Shown here one piece after another: positions 7,124 to 17,466 of a stretch of 64,000 bases of DNA; the stretch's first letter is position 1; each line of letters starts with the position of its first letter. Location: contig NZ_VTXI01000002.1 in NCBI RefSeq assembly GCF_013114545.1, positions 124,001-188,000 on the forward strand, given 5' to 3'. The notes beneath the pieces were generated by a model that did no database searches, was not told the DNA's origin, and saw only the letters and a program-made list of their open reading frames with translations. Source of the stretch: Vibrio sp. RE86. GTDB taxonomy: Bacteria > Pseudomonadota > Gammaproteobacteria > Enterobacterales > Vibrionaceae. Position numbers and translations under genes: made by a program.

Positions 7124-7185
7124 CGTGTTGTTTTCTTGCTGCTAGCGAATCAAACAATATAACGAACCAACCAAGCTATGATCGC

Positions 7186-8106
7186 TTAGAATGTTGCGAC
7201 CAACTTCCCTCTTACACGCCCCTGCTTACTTTCATCATAGGCTGCTGTGATGTCCTTAAAATGATATTCACCACTGACGTTCACTGTAAGTTGATTATCA
7301 TCGACCAGATCAGTGATATAACGTAAGTGCTCGGCATTGAACTGAACAAACACGAACTCTGTCTCTACGCCTTTTTCTTCTGCCGCTTTGGCGATTTCAG
7401 GCGATATCCACGAAATGCTGACTAACTTTCCGGAAGGTTTGAGAACTTCTATTGCTTCAAGCTGGAAATCGCCTGATTGGGATTCCAAAACGAGATCGAC
7501 GGGATTATCTTTGAGCGCATCAACAATATTGGTTCTTCGGTAATCGATCACTTCATCCGCCCCAAGGCTAAGCACATAATCTTGGTTTTTAGCTGATGTG
7601 GTGACAATAACATAGGCTCCCATTATTTTGGCCAGTTGAATAGCCATTGAGCCAACTCCGCCTGCACCCGCTTGGATTAATACGCGTTGATGACGGCGAA
7701 TGTTCCCTGCGCTAAATAGTGCTTGCCAACTGGTCAAGCTAACCATTGGTAAAGCAGCGGCTTGTTTTAAATCTAAGGACTTAGGAGCCAGTGACATTTG
7801 CGAACGCTTTAGGGTGCAATACTCAGATAGGGCACCATTTTGACCGATGGTTTTCATTCCATAGACCTTGTCCCCTGCAAGGTAACCTTTTCCTGATTGC
7901 ACTACCTCACCCGCCACATCCCAGCCAAGGGTCAGAGGAAGAGGTTGGCCAATCAGCTGCTCCAACTGCCCTGATGCTATCTTCCAATCGACAGGGTTTA
8001 TGCCGACGGCTGACACCTTAATCAGGACCTCGTCGTGATCGGGTTCTGGAACGGCGATATCTCGAATTTCAATCTGCCCAGTTTCATTGAGTTGAACTGC
8101 TTTCAT
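7186..8106 (-). CDS. Zinc-free medium-chain NADP-dependent oxidoreductase (quinone reductase-like)
   Basis: A 306-residue MDR-superfamily enzyme. The N-terminal GroES-like domain contains VKVSAVGINPVDWK, PLTLGWDVAGEV and GDKVYGM. The Rossmann domain has the nucleotide motif AGAGGVGSMAIQLAK followed by VIVTTSAKN and LGADEVIDY. It lacks the Cys-rich structural zinc loop of alcohol dehydrogenases, as in quinone oxidoreductases. The product may reduce quinones, enones or aldehydes with NADPH. It is divergent from a LysR gene, with about 110 bases between starts, which probably regulates it. Confidence 0.88.
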   Translation of the reverse strand: MKAVQLNETGQIEIRDIAVPEPDHDEVLIKVSAVGINPVDWKIASGQLEQLIGQPLPLTLGWDVAGEVVQSGKGYLAGDKVYGMKTIGQNGALSEYCTLKRSQMSLAPKSLDLKQAAALPMVSLTSWQALFSAGNIRRHQRVLIQAGAGGVGSMAIQLAKIMGAYVIVTTSAKNQDYVLSLGADEVIDYRRTNIVDALKDNPVDLVLESQSGDFQLEAIEVLKPSGKLVSISWISPEIAKAAEEKGVETEFVFVQFNAEHLRYITDLVDDNQLTVNVSGEYHFKDITAAYDESKQGRVRGKLVATF

Positions 8107-8217
8107 GATGTCTCTCCATTTACGAATCGAGAGTTATCGTATTTATTCCTAATTGATTGATAAACACACTCGTTTGGTTAACAGTTTTTCCATATTGGAA
8201 CAAATAAGGGAAATGTG

Positions 8218-9108
8218 ATGGACAAGCTCAACGCAATGAGGGTGTTTATTCGCGTCACTGAAACTGGAAACTTTTCGAAGACTGCTGATGAGATGAACAC
8301 CACGCCCTCTTACATCAGCAAGCAGATCTCTGCTTTGGAAAAGTCTTTGGGTACGCGATTGCTGCAAAGAACGACACGCGTACTGACATTAACTGAAGCT
8401 GGACATTCGTTTCTCAAACACTGTCGTCAAATTGATACCCAGTTATCGATTGCCGAGAGTGAAATCGCCGAACTTAGAGGTACTCCCTCTGGCCTGTTGC
8501 GTATCAGTATGCCGAGTGTATTAGGTGATCAAGAGAGCGCCAATTTGTGTGCGGCATTTTTGAAAGAGTACCCTGACATTGAACTGGATATTTCGGTTGA
8601 AGATCGATTCGTTGATTTAGTAGAGGAAGGTTTTGACCTTTGTATCAGAGCAAGCGCGGAGTTTCCGGATTCGACACTTATCTACAAGCGTATTGGAGAG
8701 CTGAGCGTCCATTTAGTGGCGTCACCAGAATATCTGGCGAAGAATGGGCACCCAACTACGGCTTCGGATCTGGCAAGCCACCAACTGATTTCACACCGTT
8801 ATGCAGGCTCAAACACTTTTGCTTTTGAAAAGCAGGGAAAGGTTGAGCATGTCACTTTCAACAGAAGGGTAAGGGCTAACAGTACTGGGTTCGTTCGTCA
8901 TATTGTTGAGCAAGGGACGGGCATCGGTTTTTTGCCTAAACCCTCTCTGAAAGGCGCAGATGAGAAAATAAACTTGGTATCACTATTACCAGACTATCAA
9001 GAGGGTAAAATAACAGTCAGTCTCGTATATCCAGAGAGAACTTATACTCCTCTAAAGGTATATAAGTTCATAGAGTTTTTTGAGCTGTGGTTTAAGCGTT
9101 ATGAATGA
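8218..9108 (+). CDS. LysR-family transcriptional regulator
   Basis: A 296-residue LTTR with an N-terminal winged helix-turn-helix (MDKLNAMRVFIRV, then ADEMNTTPSYISKQISALE and LGTRLLQRTTR, residues about 1-60) and a C-terminal effector-binding domain. The PSGLLRISMPSVLG and GFDLCIRA segments are typical of the short-chain CrgA/AaeR-like LysR group. The ATG at 8218 follows AAGGG by 7 bases; a GTG lies directly upstream. Its divergent neighbour, the MDR reductase, is the obvious target. The effector is unknown. Confidence 0.9.
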   Translation: MDKLNAMRVFIRVTETGNFSKTADEMNTTPSYISKQISALEKSLGTRLLQRTTRVLTLTEAGHSFLKHCRQIDTQLSIAESEIAELRGTPSGLLRISMPSVLGDQESANLCAAFLKEYPDIELDISVEDRFVDLVEEGFDLCIRASAEFPDSTLIYKRIGELSVHLVASPEYLAKNGHPTTASDLASHQLISHRYAGSNTFAFEKQGKVEHVTFNRRVRANSTGFVRHIVEQGTGIGFLPKPSLKGADEKINLVSLLPDYQEGKITVSLVYPERTYTPLKVYKFIEFFELWFKRYE

Positions 9109-9156
9109 GTGCAAGTACTGAAGAGCCTTACGCTCTGGAATAGTGAGTTGAAGTGG

Positions 9157-9480
9157 TTACTTCTCCAACATACCTAACTTGTCAGGCACACCATTCCACT
9201 TTTCAGCTTCATCCATTGCAGGTTTCACTTCCGTTTGTACTGGCCACAGTTCTGCGAGTTCAGCATTTAAAGAAATGTAGACAGTTTGATCGTCTGGTAC
9301 TTCGTCTTCTTGGAAGATGGCGTGGGCATCACATTCATCAACACACAAACCGCAATCAATACATTCGATTGGGTTGATGACCATAAAGTTTGGACCTTCA
9401 TGAAACGCATCTGCCGGACATACAGCGACACAGTCAGTGTATTTACATTGGATACAGTTATCAGTTACGACAAACGCCAT
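9157..9480 (-). CDS. fdxA: Ferredoxin FdxA ([3Fe-4S]/[4Fe-4S])
   Basis: A 107-residue 7Fe ferredoxin, an electron carrier in the cytoplasm. It begins MAFVVTDNC like Azotobacter FdI and has the two Cys motifs [14 protein letters not shown] and [12 protein letters not shown]. The second motif has Asp instead of the usual Pro after its last Cys. The C-terminal tail ([10 protein letters not shown] onward) is the FdxA-type extension. The ATG at 9480 is chosen because it gives the family N-terminus; the frame stays open upstream to 9540. It is convergent with a LysR gene and divergent from the flavoprotein at 9689. Confidence 0.92.
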   Translation of the reverse strand: MAFVVTDNCIQCKYTDCVAVCPADAFHEGPNFMVINPIECIDCGLCVDECDAHAIFQEDEVPDDQTVYISLNAELAELWPVQTEVKPAMDEAEKWNGVPDKLGMLEK

Positions 9481-9688
9481 GATGAATGCTCTTATAGTAG
9501 TCAGAATTTCGGAAAGGGGATAATACTCATCCCAAGCCAAAATTCAATATGCTAAATCGTGAATGTTATTTCCTGTGTATGAATTAGTATGACAGACAAT
9601 TCAATTTCTCGTAAAATGCGCGCCATTGTGAGCTGACCGTTTGTCACACGGTTTCGGCTAAGACACCTATCTATACGAGACATCAAAC

Positions 9689-11305
9689 ATGATACGTTTA
9701 AATGAAATTAAACTTCCTCTTGATCACGAGGAAGAGGCGCTAACTGCTGCCATCACTAAGAAACTTGGCATCTCTGAAGACCAAGTCATCTCTTACAATG
9801 TATTTAGACGTGGCTACGATGCTCGTAAAAAAGCCAACATCCTGCTGATTTATACACTCGATGTGATCGTTGAAAATGAAGCGGCGTTGTTAGAGCAGTT
9901 CGTGAGTGACCCGCACGTAAAAGAGACTCCAGACATGGAGTACAAGTTCGTTGCGAAAGCACCAGAGAATCTAACAGAGCGCCCAGTGGTTATTGGTTTT
10001 GGCCCTTGTGGTCTATTTGCTGCTCTTATTCTTGCACAAGCAGGCTTTAAACCTATCGTGGTTGAGCGTGGTAAAGAAGTCCGTGAGCGTACTAAAGATA
10101 CTTTCGGCTTCTGGCGTAAGCGCACGCTGAACACCGAATCAAACGTACAGTTTGGGGAAGGCGGTGCAGGTACGTTCTCTGATGGTAAGCTATACAGCCA
10201 AATTAAAGATCCAAACTTCTACGGCCGTAAGGTGACGACTGAATTCGTAGCCGCAGGTGCACCAGAAGAGATCATGTACGTAAGTAAACCGCACATTGGT
10301 ACCTTCAAACTGGTGACAATGATCGAGAAAATGCGTGCGAAAATCATCGAACTGGGTGGTGAAATCCGTTTCAGCACTCGTGTTGATGACATTCACATGG
10401 ATGGCGATCAAATCACAGGCCTAACGCTGTCTAATGGTGAAGAGATTAAATCTCGCTACGTTGTTCTAGCGGTAGGCCACAGTGCGCGTGATACGTTCGA
10501 AATGCTAAATGAGCGTGGCGTATACATGGAAGCAAAACCATTCTCGGTGGGTTTCCGTATCGAGCACAAACAGTCAATGATCGACGAAGCGCGCTTTGGT
10601 AAAAACGCAGGTCACCCAATTCTTGGTGCGGCAGACTACAAACTGGTTCACCACTGTAAGAATGGTCGTACTGTTTACAGCTTCTGTATGTGTCCTGGTG
10701 GTACTGTTGTTGCAGCAACCTCTGAAGAAGGCCGCGTAGTAACGAACGGTATGAGCCAATACTCTCGTTCAGAGCGTAACGCAAACAGTGCTATCGTTGT
10801 GGGTATTGACCCAGAGCGTGATTACCCAGGAGACCCTCTAGCAGGTATCCGCTTCCAGCGTGAGCTTGAGTCAGGTGCTTACGTACTTGGTGGTGAAAAC
10901 TACGATGCGCCAGCGCAGAAGATTGGTGACTTCCTGAAAGGTCGCGATCCAAGTGAGATTGGCGATGTTCAGCCGTCATTCACTCCGGGTATCCACTTAA
11001 CGGACATCTCTAAAGCGCTACCGGACTTCGCTATCGAAGCGATTCGTGAAGCGATTCCGGCGTTCGACAAGAAGATCAAAGGTTTTGCGTCTGACGATGG
11101 CCTACTAACTGGTGTTGAGACTCGTACATCCTCTCCGGTATGTATCAAGCGTGGTAAAGACTTCCAGAGCGTTAACCTAAAAGGTTTCTACCCAGCGGGT
11201 GAGGGCGCAGGTTATGCTGGCGGTATTTTATCTGCAGGCATCGACGGTATTAAGGTAGCGGAAGCGCTATCGAAAGCAATGGTTGAAGACGCCGCGAACG
11301 CGTAA
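9689..11305 (+). CDS. Large NAD(P)/FAD-dependent oxidoreductase (COG2509-like)
   Basis: A 538-residue soluble flavoprotein. The N-terminal ~90 residues form a small alpha/beta domain (MIRLNEIKLPLDHEEEAL). The FAD dinucleotide motif VVIGFGPCGLFAALILAQAG follows near residue 105, then FGEGGAGTFSDGKL, an AVGHSARDTFEML segment, CMCPGGTV, and the C-terminal GFYPAGEGAGYAGGILSAG that completes FAD binding. It matches the widespread uncharacterised FAD-dependent dehydrogenase family; the substrate is not known. It has its own terminator, and its start is divergent from fdxA, so ferredoxin could be its electron partner, which is speculative. Confidence 0.88.
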   Translation: MIRLNEIKLPLDHEEEALTAAITKKLGISEDQVISYNVFRRGYDARKKANILLIYTLDVIVENEAALLEQFVSDPHVKETPDMEYKFVAKAPENLTERPVVIGFGPCGLFAALILAQAGFKPIVVERGKEVRERTKDTFGFWRKRTLNTESNVQFGEGGAGTFSDGKLYSQIKDPNFYGRKVTTEFVAAGAPEEIMYVSKPHIGTFKLVTMIEKMRAKIIELGGEIRFSTRVDDIHMDGDQITGLTLSNGEEIKSRYVVLAVGHSARDTFEMLNERGVYMEAKPFSVGFRIEHKQSMIDEARFGKNAGHPILGAADYKLVHHCKNGRTVYSFCMCPGGTVVAATSEEGRVVTNGMSQYSRSERNANSAIVVGIDPERDYPGDPLAGIRFQRELESGAYVLGGENYDAPAQKIGDFLKGRDPSEIGDVQPSFTPGIHLTDISKALPDFAIEAIREAIPAFDKKIKGFASDDGLLTGVETRTSSPVCIKRGKDFQSVNLKGFYPAGEGAGYAGGILSAGIDGIKVAEALSKAMVEDAANA

Positions 11306-11323
11306 CATTTTTACACAGAATTG

Positions 11324-11357
11324 AAGGCTCCAGTGCTCAGCATTGGAGCCTTTTTTT
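11324..11357 (+). terminator. Rho-independent terminator of the flavoprotein gene
   Basis: AAGGCTCCA pairs with TGGAGCCTT around a short loop, followed by a run of seven T. Confidence 0.92.
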
Positions 11358-11782
11358 GTGCTCAACGCATAGATAATTTTGAATAAGTCTCGAACAACAC
11401 TTCTTACCTCTTTCGCTTTCTTCACTCCTCTCCTCTATTTTCCAGAAATGTAGATTTAAAAAATGTTTCGCCTTCTAAATGTTTTTCTACTGTGTATTTT
11501 CTGCATTCTATCTTTGGTGGCTTGATTCATTCCAAGATGGCAGTTTATGCGTGATATTGATATAAGTTTTTGATTTGTTTGTATTTATTTCGGTTTGTTA
11601 GCTATGGCATTGGTTTGGTTGACTGGATGTGAGCGAGTTTAATCAGTATGGTAATTCGTTAGTGATAGTGGTTGATTTTGTTTAAATTGATCAAATTTAT
11701 AGATAAATAATTTGAGATCGAAATGATTTTGAGGCATTTTATATTTAATTGAACGTTCAATAAAAAATAAAAGGGGCGCAAA
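11358..11782 (+). promoter_or_regulatory. Long AT-rich promoter region of the bet operon
   Basis: This gap of about 425 bases contains no gene that I can support. It is very AT-rich, particularly at 11540-11780. TTGATCAA (around 11687-11694) followed by ATTTATAGATAAATAA resembles a degenerate LuxR/OpaR-type site, which known work places upstream of bet operons in vibrios, but the match here is poor. The BetI palindrome lies at its downstream end. Confidence 0.5.
11748..11761. promoter_or_regulatory. BetI operator
   Basis: ATTGAACGTTCAAT is a perfect 14-base palindrome, 21 bases before the betI start, and matches the known BetI-type site. BetI bound here would repress the whole operon, with choline relieving repression. 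Confidence 0.85.
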
Positions 11783-12379
11783 ATGCCGAAAGTTGGCATG
11801 CCAGAAATCAGGAAACCTCAGCTGGTAAAAGCCACAATGGCGGTGATCGATCGTGTCGGTTTACATGCTGCAAGCATTGCGCTGATCAGCAAAGAAGCGG
11901 GTGTATCGACGGGGATCATCAATCACTATTTTGGTGGTAAGCATGGTTTGCTTGAGGAGACAATGCGAGAGATCTTGCGTCAGCACTCGACTACGATCAT
12001 GGATAAACTTGCTAAGTTGCGAAAAGAGGCACATCAGCAGCGCATTATCGCGATTGTTGATGGCAACTTTGTCGGCTTTCAAGCAGAAAACCAAGTGGCT
12101 AAAACCTGGCTAGCTTTTTGGTCTTACTCGATGCATGACGAAAAGCTTAAGCGATTGCAGCACGTTAATGAAAAGCGCTTACTGACCCATCTTAAAATCG
12201 AACTTAAAGCTCTTTTCACCAACGACCAAGCTGAAGTTGTCGCTCATGGTATTGCGGCATTGATTGATGGTATCTGGCTACGTGGAACGCTCAACCCACA
12301 AGGCATTGATGCTGATAAAGCACGCTTGATCATTAATGACTACCTCGATAAGCAGCTTACCTTTTACTCAAAAAAATAA
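11783..12379 (+). CDS. betI: Choline-responsive repressor BetI (TetR family)
   Basis: A 198-residue TetR-family protein that represses choline-to-betaine genes and responds to choline. It begins [19 protein letters not shown] as BetI proteins do, with the helix-turn-helix in [21 protein letters not shown] (about residues 40-60). The C-terminal domain contains [12 protein letters not shown], which is characteristic of BetI. It is first in a six-gene operon, with a BetI-type palindrome immediately upstream, so autoregulation is expected. Confidence 0.96.
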   Translation: MPKVGMPEIRKPQLVKATMAVIDRVGLHAASIALISKEAGVSTGIINHYFGGKHGLLEETMREILRQHSTTIMDKLAKLRKEAHQQRIIAIVDGNFVGFQAENQVAKTWLAFWSYSMHDEKLKRLQHVNEKRLLTHLKIELKALFTNDQAEVVAHGIAALIDGIWLRGTLNPQGIDADKARLIINDYLDKQLTFYSKK

Positions 12380-12399
12380 TCATTAAGTCAGACTTTCAC

Positions 12400-13860
12400 A
12401 TGGATATGAAAAACCTTTACATCAACGGCAAAGCTGTCAGCGCAACATCTGGCGAAATCTTTGTTACATACAACCCGGCTAACGGCGAACCTATTGCGGA
12501 AATTGGTCAGGCAAGCCAACAAGACATAGAGTCAGCAATTGAGGCCGCTAAGCAAGGTTTTGCTGTTTGGTCGGCGATGAGTCCTACTGAACGAAGCCGA
12601 ATTTTGCTAAAAGCTGTCGCAATTCTACGCGAACGCAATGATGAATTAGCGGCGTTGGAAGTGACTGATACGGGCAAACCATTGCAAGAAGCCATTGACG
12701 TTGATATCGCAACTGGTGCTGATGTTATTGAGTATTTCGCAGGCCTTGCCCCAGCGATGCAAGGTGAGCAACAACCTTTAAGTGACTCTCAATTTTTCTA
12801 TACGCGCCGCGAGCCGTTGGGTATTTGTGCGGGAATTGGCGCGTGGAATTATCCAATTCAAATCGCAATGTGGAAGTCTGCTCCTGCTCTAGCGGCAGGT
12901 AACGTGATGATATTCAAGCCTTCTGAAGAAACGCCCTTGACAGCGTTAAAGTTAGCGGAAATCTTTACGGAAGCTGGCCTGCCTGATGGTGTGTTCAATG
13001 TAGTACAAGGCGACCATCGAGTGGGTCAAATGCTGACAGCACATCCGGACATTGCCAAGGTCTCTTTCACAGGTGAGTCGGGTACGGGTAAGTTAGTCAT
13101 GGCTGACAGTTCGAAGACGCTCAAGCAAGTGACAATGGAGCTTGGCGGAAAGTCACCGATGATTGTGTTTGATGATGCCAAGCTCGATGATGCGGTTTCT
13201 GCTGCTATGGTTGCGAACTTTTATACCCAAGGTGAAGTGTGTACTAACGGTACGCGTGTATTTGTTCACGAATCGATTTATCAGCAATTTATTGAACAGC
13301 TCAAAGCTCGCACTGAGAAACTTATCGTTGGTAACCCAATGGATAAGGATACTCAGATTGGCGCGCTCATTTCAAAAGAACATTTAGGCAAAGTATTAGC
13401 CGCAATCGAAAGCGCAAAGCAAAGCGGTGCGACGCTTCTTACGGGTGGCTATCAGGTCACAGAGAATGGATTAGCAAGTGGTAATTTTGTTGCGCCAACC
13501 GTGTTTGTTGATTGTGACGACACCATGGCTCACGTACAGCAAGAGATCTTCGGCCCTGTTATGTCTGTGCTTACCTTCAGTGATGAACAAGAGGTAGTTG
13601 CGCGAGCCAACGACACTGACTACGGCTTAGCCGCGGGCGTATTTACGCAAAATCTTTCGCGCGCTCATCGAGTTATTCATCAAATGCAAGCTGGGATCTG
13701 TTGGGTTAATACGTGGGGTGACTCACCTGCTGAAATGCCGGTTGGTGGCTATAAACATTCTGGTATTGGCCGTGAAAATGGCCCTGAAACACTCAAGCAC
13801 TACACCCAAACAAAGAGTGTATTGATTGAGCTTGGCGACTACGCCAGCCCGTACGCCTAA
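12400..13860 (+). CDS. betB: Betaine aldehyde dehydrogenase
   Basis: A 486-residue NAD(P)-dependent aldehyde dehydrogenase that oxidises betaine aldehyde to glycine betaine. The coenzyme-site segment is [12 protein letters not shown], the general base Glu is in MELGGKSP, and the catalytic Cys is in [44 protein letters not shown] is the usual ALDH segment for aldehyde and cofactor binding. Length and N-terminus agree with BetB. It lies 20 bases downstream of betI and 21 bases upstream of betA. Confidence 0.97.
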   Translation: MDMKNLYINGKAVSATSGEIFVTYNPANGEPIAEIGQASQQDIESAIEAAKQGFAVWSAMSPTERSRILLKAVAILRERNDELAALEVTDTGKPLQEAIDVDIATGADVIEYFAGLAPAMQGEQQPLSDSQFFYTRREPLGICAGIGAWNYPIQIAMWKSAPALAAGNVMIFKPSEETPLTALKLAEIFTEAGLPDGVFNVVQGDHRVGQMLTAHPDIAKVSFTGESGTGKLVMADSSKTLKQVTMELGGKSPMIVFDDAKLDDAVSAAMVANFYTQGEVCTNGTRVFVHESIYQQFIEQLKARTEKLIVGNPMDKDTQIGALISKEHLGKVLAAIESAKQSGATLLTGGYQVTENGLASGNFVAPTVFVDCDDTMAHVQQEIFGPVMSVLTFSDEQEVVARANDTDYGLAAGVFTQNLSRAHRVIHQMQAGICWVNTWGDSPAEMPVGGYKHSGIGRENGPETLKHYTQTKSVLIELGDYASPYA

Positions 13861-13881
13861 CTGAAATCACGGAGAGACTAA

Positions 13882-15573
13882 ATGATGGAACGCTACGATT
13901 ATATTATCGTCGGCGCGGGTTCGGCCGGCTGTGTGTTGGCGGATCGGCTGAGTGAAAGCGGCGAACACAATGTTCTACTGCTAGAAGCTGGTGGTACAGA
14001 TAAGAGCATTTTCATTCAAATGCCGACGGCGCTTTCTTACCCGATGAATACTGAAAAATATGCATGGCAGTTCGAGACAGTGGCTGAAAAAGGGCTTGAT
14101 GGCCGACAGCTGCATTGTCCACGCGGAAAGGTATTAGGCGGTAGCTCCTCGATTAATGGAATGGTCTATGTCCGTGGCCACGCTTGTGATTTCGATGAAT
14201 GGGAAGAGCATGGCGCACAAGGCTGGAATTATCAGTCATGTCTGCCTTATTTCCGCAAAGCCGAAAGTTGGATTGGTGGTGAAGATGAATATCGCGGTGG
14301 CAATGGACCTGTTGGTACTTGCAATGGCAACGATATGAAGCGAAATCCGCTCTATCAAGCCTTCATTGATGCCGGAAAAGAGGCGGGTTATCCAGAAACG
14401 TCTGACTACAACGGCTACCAGCAAGAAGGCTTTGGCCCAATGCATATGACCGTCGATGGTGGTGTGCGTGCCTCAACCTCTAACGCCTACTTAAGGCGTG
14501 CGCTCAAACGCCCTAATCTCACTCTAATTAAGGGTGTGGTTGTACATAAAGTTCTACTTGAAAATAAGCAGGCAATGGGCGTTGAGTTCGAAAAGTCAGG
14601 TGTCGTAAACAAAGCCTTCGCCAATAAAGAAGTTGTTTCTAGTGCCGGTTCTGTCGGTTCTGTTCAACTCTTGCAGCTTTCAGGCATCGGCCCTAAATCC
14701 GTTCTTGAACAAGCGGGTGTTGAGGTAGCGCATGACTTACCGGGCGTTGGCGAAAACCTTCAAGATCACCTCGAAGTTTACTTCCAATACCACTGTACAC
14801 AACCGATTACGCTTAACAGTAAGTTGGGGCTTATCAGCAAAGGTTTGATTGGGACAGAGTGGATTCTGACTCGTAAGGGCCTAGGCGCGACTAACCACTT
14901 TGAATCTTGCGCTTTCATTCGTTCACGTAAAGGATTGAAATGGCCAAATATCCAATACCACTTCTTGCCAGCCGCGATGCGATATGACGGTCAAGCCGCA
15001 TTTGATGGCCATGGTTTTCAGGTTCATGTGGGGCCGAACAAGCCGCAGAGCAGAGGCTCAATTGCTATCACATCTGCCGATCCTCACGCTAAACCCAAAA
15101 TAGAGTTCAACTACATTTCGACGGAGCAAGATAAGCAAGATTGGCGTGATTGTATTCGCCTAACTCGTGAAATCTTAATGCAGCCTGCTATGGACAACTA
15201 CCGCGGCGAAGAAATTCAGCCAGGGGCGGATGTTCACTCTGATGAAGCGATCGACCAGTGGGTGAAAGAGAACGTAGAAAGCGCTTACCACCCATCATGT
15301 AGCTGCAAAATGGGCGCAGATGATGACCCTATGGCAGTGCTTGACGAAGCCTGTCGAGTTCGCGGTATTCAAGGTCTACGAGTCGTGGACTCTTCCATTT
15401 TTCCAACCATTCCAAACGGTAACCTGAATGCACCAACCATTATGGTTGCAGAGCGTGCATCTGACATGATTTTGGGTAAACCAGCGATGGAAATGAACGA
15501 ACAACCAGTTTGGATCGCCCCAGACTGGCAAACAACACAAAGAAATGGCTCTCCACGTAGAGAGTTGGGTTAA
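13882..15573 (+). CDS. betA: Choline dehydrogenase (GMC oxidoreductase)
   Basis: A 563-residue FAD flavoprotein, normally membrane-associated, that oxidises choline to betaine aldehyde. [20 protein letters not shown] near the N-terminus binds [23 protein letters not shown] is the GMC signature, and the C-terminal [10 protein letters not shown] and [17 protein letters not shown] carry the catalytic His and FAD contacts. GGAGAG precedes the tandem ATGs at 13882 and 13885. It completes the two-step choline oxidation with betB. Confidence 0.97.
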   Translation: MMERYDYIIVGAGSAGCVLADRLSESGEHNVLLLEAGGTDKSIFIQMPTALSYPMNTEKYAWQFETVAEKGLDGRQLHCPRGKVLGGSSSINGMVYVRGHACDFDEWEEHGAQGWNYQSCLPYFRKAESWIGGEDEYRGGNGPVGTCNGNDMKRNPLYQAFIDAGKEAGYPETSDYNGYQQEGFGPMHMTVDGGVRASTSNAYLRRALKRPNLTLIKGVVVHKVLLENKQAMGVEFEKSGVVNKAFANKEVVSSAGSVGSVQLLQLSGIGPKSVLEQAGVEVAHDLPGVGENLQDHLEVYFQYHCTQPITLNSKLGLISKGLIGTEWILTRKGLGATNHFESCAFIRSRKGLKWPNIQYHFLPAAMRYDGQAAFDGHGFQVHVGPNKPQSRGSIAITSADPHAKPKIEFNYISTEQDKQDWRDCIRLTREILMQPAMDNYRGEEIQPGADVHSDEAIDQWVKENVESAYHPSCSCKMGADDDPMAVLDEACRVRGIQGLRVVDSSIFPTIPNGNLNAPTIMVAERASDMILGKPAMEMNEQPVWIAPDWQTTQRNGSPRRELG

Positions 15574-15607
15574 CACCCAAGTCAGTAATCATTACAAGGA
15601 AAACAAC

Positions 15608-16546
15608 ATGTCTATGATGACAAAAACACTTTCGACCATCGCGCTTAGCAGCCTAGCGATGAACGCTTATGCTAACCAATGTGAAACCGTCCGTTTTGCT
15701 GACGTTGGTTGGACAGATATTACTGCAACAACGGCGGTCACGTCTGAGCTACTAAAAGGTTTGGGTTATAAAACCAAAACGGATTTGCTGTCAGTGCCTG
15801 TGACTTACTCGTCGATGGCGAACGGTGATATCGATATCTTCCTTGGCAACTGGATGCCAACCATGGAGGGAGATATCGCTAAATACCGTGAAGCCGGCAC
15901 AGTTGAGACGGTTCGCGCGAACCTTGAAGGTGCAAAATATACCTTAGCCGTACCAAAGTATGTGTATGACGCGGGCGTGGAGAGCTTTGCTGATTTGGCG
16001 AAAAACGGCGACAAATTCAAAGACCGCATCTACGGTATTGAGCCGGGTAATGATGGTAACCGTCTGATTCAGTCGATGATCGACAGCGATGCGTTTGGCT
16101 TAAAAGAGTTCAGCTTAGTTGAGTCAAGCGAAGCGGGCATGGTGTCTCAAGTTTCACGCGCTGTACGTCGTAATCAATGGATTGTGTATCTTGGTTGGGC
16201 TCCACACCCAATGAACAGCAATATTGAAATGGCTTATCTTGACGGTGGTGACGACTTCTTCGGCCCTAACTACGGCGGAGCAAATGTTTATACCAATGTT
16301 CGTCAAAACTACCTGTCTGAGTGCCAAAACGTAGGCAACTTGCTTAAAAATCTTGAGTTCAGCTTAGAGATGGAAAACGAGCTGATGGAAGCCATCCTCA
16401 ACCAGAACGTGAAACCAGCAAAAGCGGCTCAGCAGTGGCTAAAAGCGAACCCACAGCAAGTTGAAGCGTGGCTAGACGGAGTAAAAACTCTGAAAGGTGA
16501 AGAAGCGCAGGGCGCAGTGGCTACCTACATCAACTCTAAAGCTTAA
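15608..16546 (+). CDS. proX: Choline/betaine ABC transporter substrate-binding protein
   Basis: A 312-residue periplasmic binding protein with a Sec signal cleaved after about AYA|NQC. The ligand domain begins VRFADVGWTDITATTAV and has a DIFLGNWMPTMEG segment and a VYLGWAPHPMN segment, whose Trp and Tyr residues resemble the aromatic cage for quaternary amines in ChoX/ProX. The frame is open from 15545, but the ATG at 15608 follows AAGGA and starts the signal peptide. It is linked to betA, so choline is the expected ligand. It is often named proX in vibrios; choX would be an equally fair name. Confidence 0.93.
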   Translation: MSMMTKTLSTIALSSLAMNAYANQCETVRFADVGWTDITATTAVTSELLKGLGYKTKTDLLSVPVTYSSMANGDIDIFLGNWMPTMEGDIAKYREAGTVETVRANLEGAKYTLAVPKYVYDAGVESFADLAKNGDKFKDRIYGIEPGNDGNRLIQSMIDSDAFGLKEFSLVESSEAGMVSQVSRAVRRNQWIVYLGWAPHPMNSNIEMAYLDGGDDFFGPNYGGANVYTNVRQNYLSECQNVGNLLKNLEFSLEMENELMEAILNQNVKPAKAAQQWLKANPQQVEAWLDGVKTLKGEEAQGAVATYINSKA

Positions 16547-16558
16547 TTAGCATTATCG

Positions 16559-16581
16559 ATGGTGGGCGGATTACCCACCAT
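16559..16581 (+). terminator. Hairpin between proX and proW
   Basis: ATGGTGGG (16559-16566) pairs perfectly with CCCACCAT (16574-16581) and has no T-run. Such a hairpin after a periplasmic binding protein gene usually lowers expression of the downstream permease genes relative to it, or stabilises the upstream mRNA. Confidence 0.7.
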
Positions 16582-16621
16582 TTCTCATACGCTAAATAAT
16601 CATTACCACAAAGGCTGTATT

Positions 16622-17464
16622 GTGAACTTTATTACCGACAACAAAATCCCATTGGGTCAATGGATGGAAGCAGGGGTTGATTGGCTAACTTTTAATGCTG
16701 CTGGTCTGTTTGATGCGATTGCTATTTTTCTAGAGACAATCATTCTTTTTGTTGTAGATATTTTTAAGTGGATGCCACCGGCAATGCCTATCGTATTTAC
16801 CGCAGCTATTGCTTGGTATCTACATCGTAGTGTTCCGTTGGTTCTGTTTGTCATTGGCGCTCTACTGACCATTTTAAATCTCGGCTACTGGCAAGAAATG
16901 CTAGAAACCTTTGTTCTGGTGTTTGCAGCGACAACGATTTCTGTATTAATTGGCGTACCTCTTGGCATTATGGCGGCGCATCGTCCTTGGCTTTATACCG
17001 TGCTAAGGCCCATCTTAGATTTAATGCAAACGGTTCCAACGTTTGTGTATCTAATCCCGACGTTAGTGTTGTTTGGCCTGGGTATCGTTCCTGGCCTTAT
17101 CTCGACCATTATTTTTGCGATTGCGGCACCAATTAGGCTGACCTATCTAGGTATTACGAAAGTCCCAGAAGAACTGGTCGAAGCGGGTAAAGCATTTGGA
17201 GCAACGCGAATGAAGTTGCTATTCAAAGTTGAGCTGCCAGCCGCTATGCCGAGCATTATGGCGGGTGTGACGCAGTGCATCATGTTATCTCTTTCTATGG
17301 TGGTGATTGCCGCGCTAGTGGGTGCAGACGGTCTAGGTAAACCTGTGGTTCGCGCGCTGAACACAGTAAATATTTCGCAAGGCTTTGAAGCTGGACTTGC
17401 TATCGTTCTTGTGGCGATCATTCTTGATCGTCTGTGTAAATCACCAAACCAGAAGGAAGCTTAA
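16622..17464 (+). CDS. proW: Choline/betaine ABC transporter permease
   Basis: A 280-residue inner-membrane permease of the ProW/OpuAB family with about six or seven hydrophobic helices. The conserved EAA loop is VPEELVEAGKAFGATRMKLLFKVELPAAMPSIMAG, and QTVPTFVYLIPTLVLFG is the typical ProW core. The frame is open from 16559, but that start falls in a hairpin. The GTG at 16622 has AAGG 7 bases upstream and is preferred. It pairs with ProX and ProV. Confidence 0.93.
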   Translation: MNFITDNKIPLGQWMEAGVDWLTFNAAGLFDAIAIFLETIILFVVDIFKWMPPAMPIVFTAAIAWYLHRSVPLVLFVIGALLTILNLGYWQEMLETFVLVFAATTISVLIGVPLGIMAAHRPWLYTVLRPILDLMQTVPTFVYLIPTLVLFGLGIVPGLISTIIFAIAAPIRLTYLGITKVPEELVEAGKAFGATRMKLLFKVELPAAMPSIMAGVTQCIMLSLSMVVIAALVGADGLGKPVVRALNTVNISQGFEAGLAIVLVAIILDRLCKSPNQKEA

Positions 17465-17466
17465 TC

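Noticed and set aside
11685..11712. LuxR/OpaR master-regulator site before betI
   Set aside because: The match to the known palindrome needs an insertion and several mismatches, so it is noted only as a weak possibility within the promoter region.
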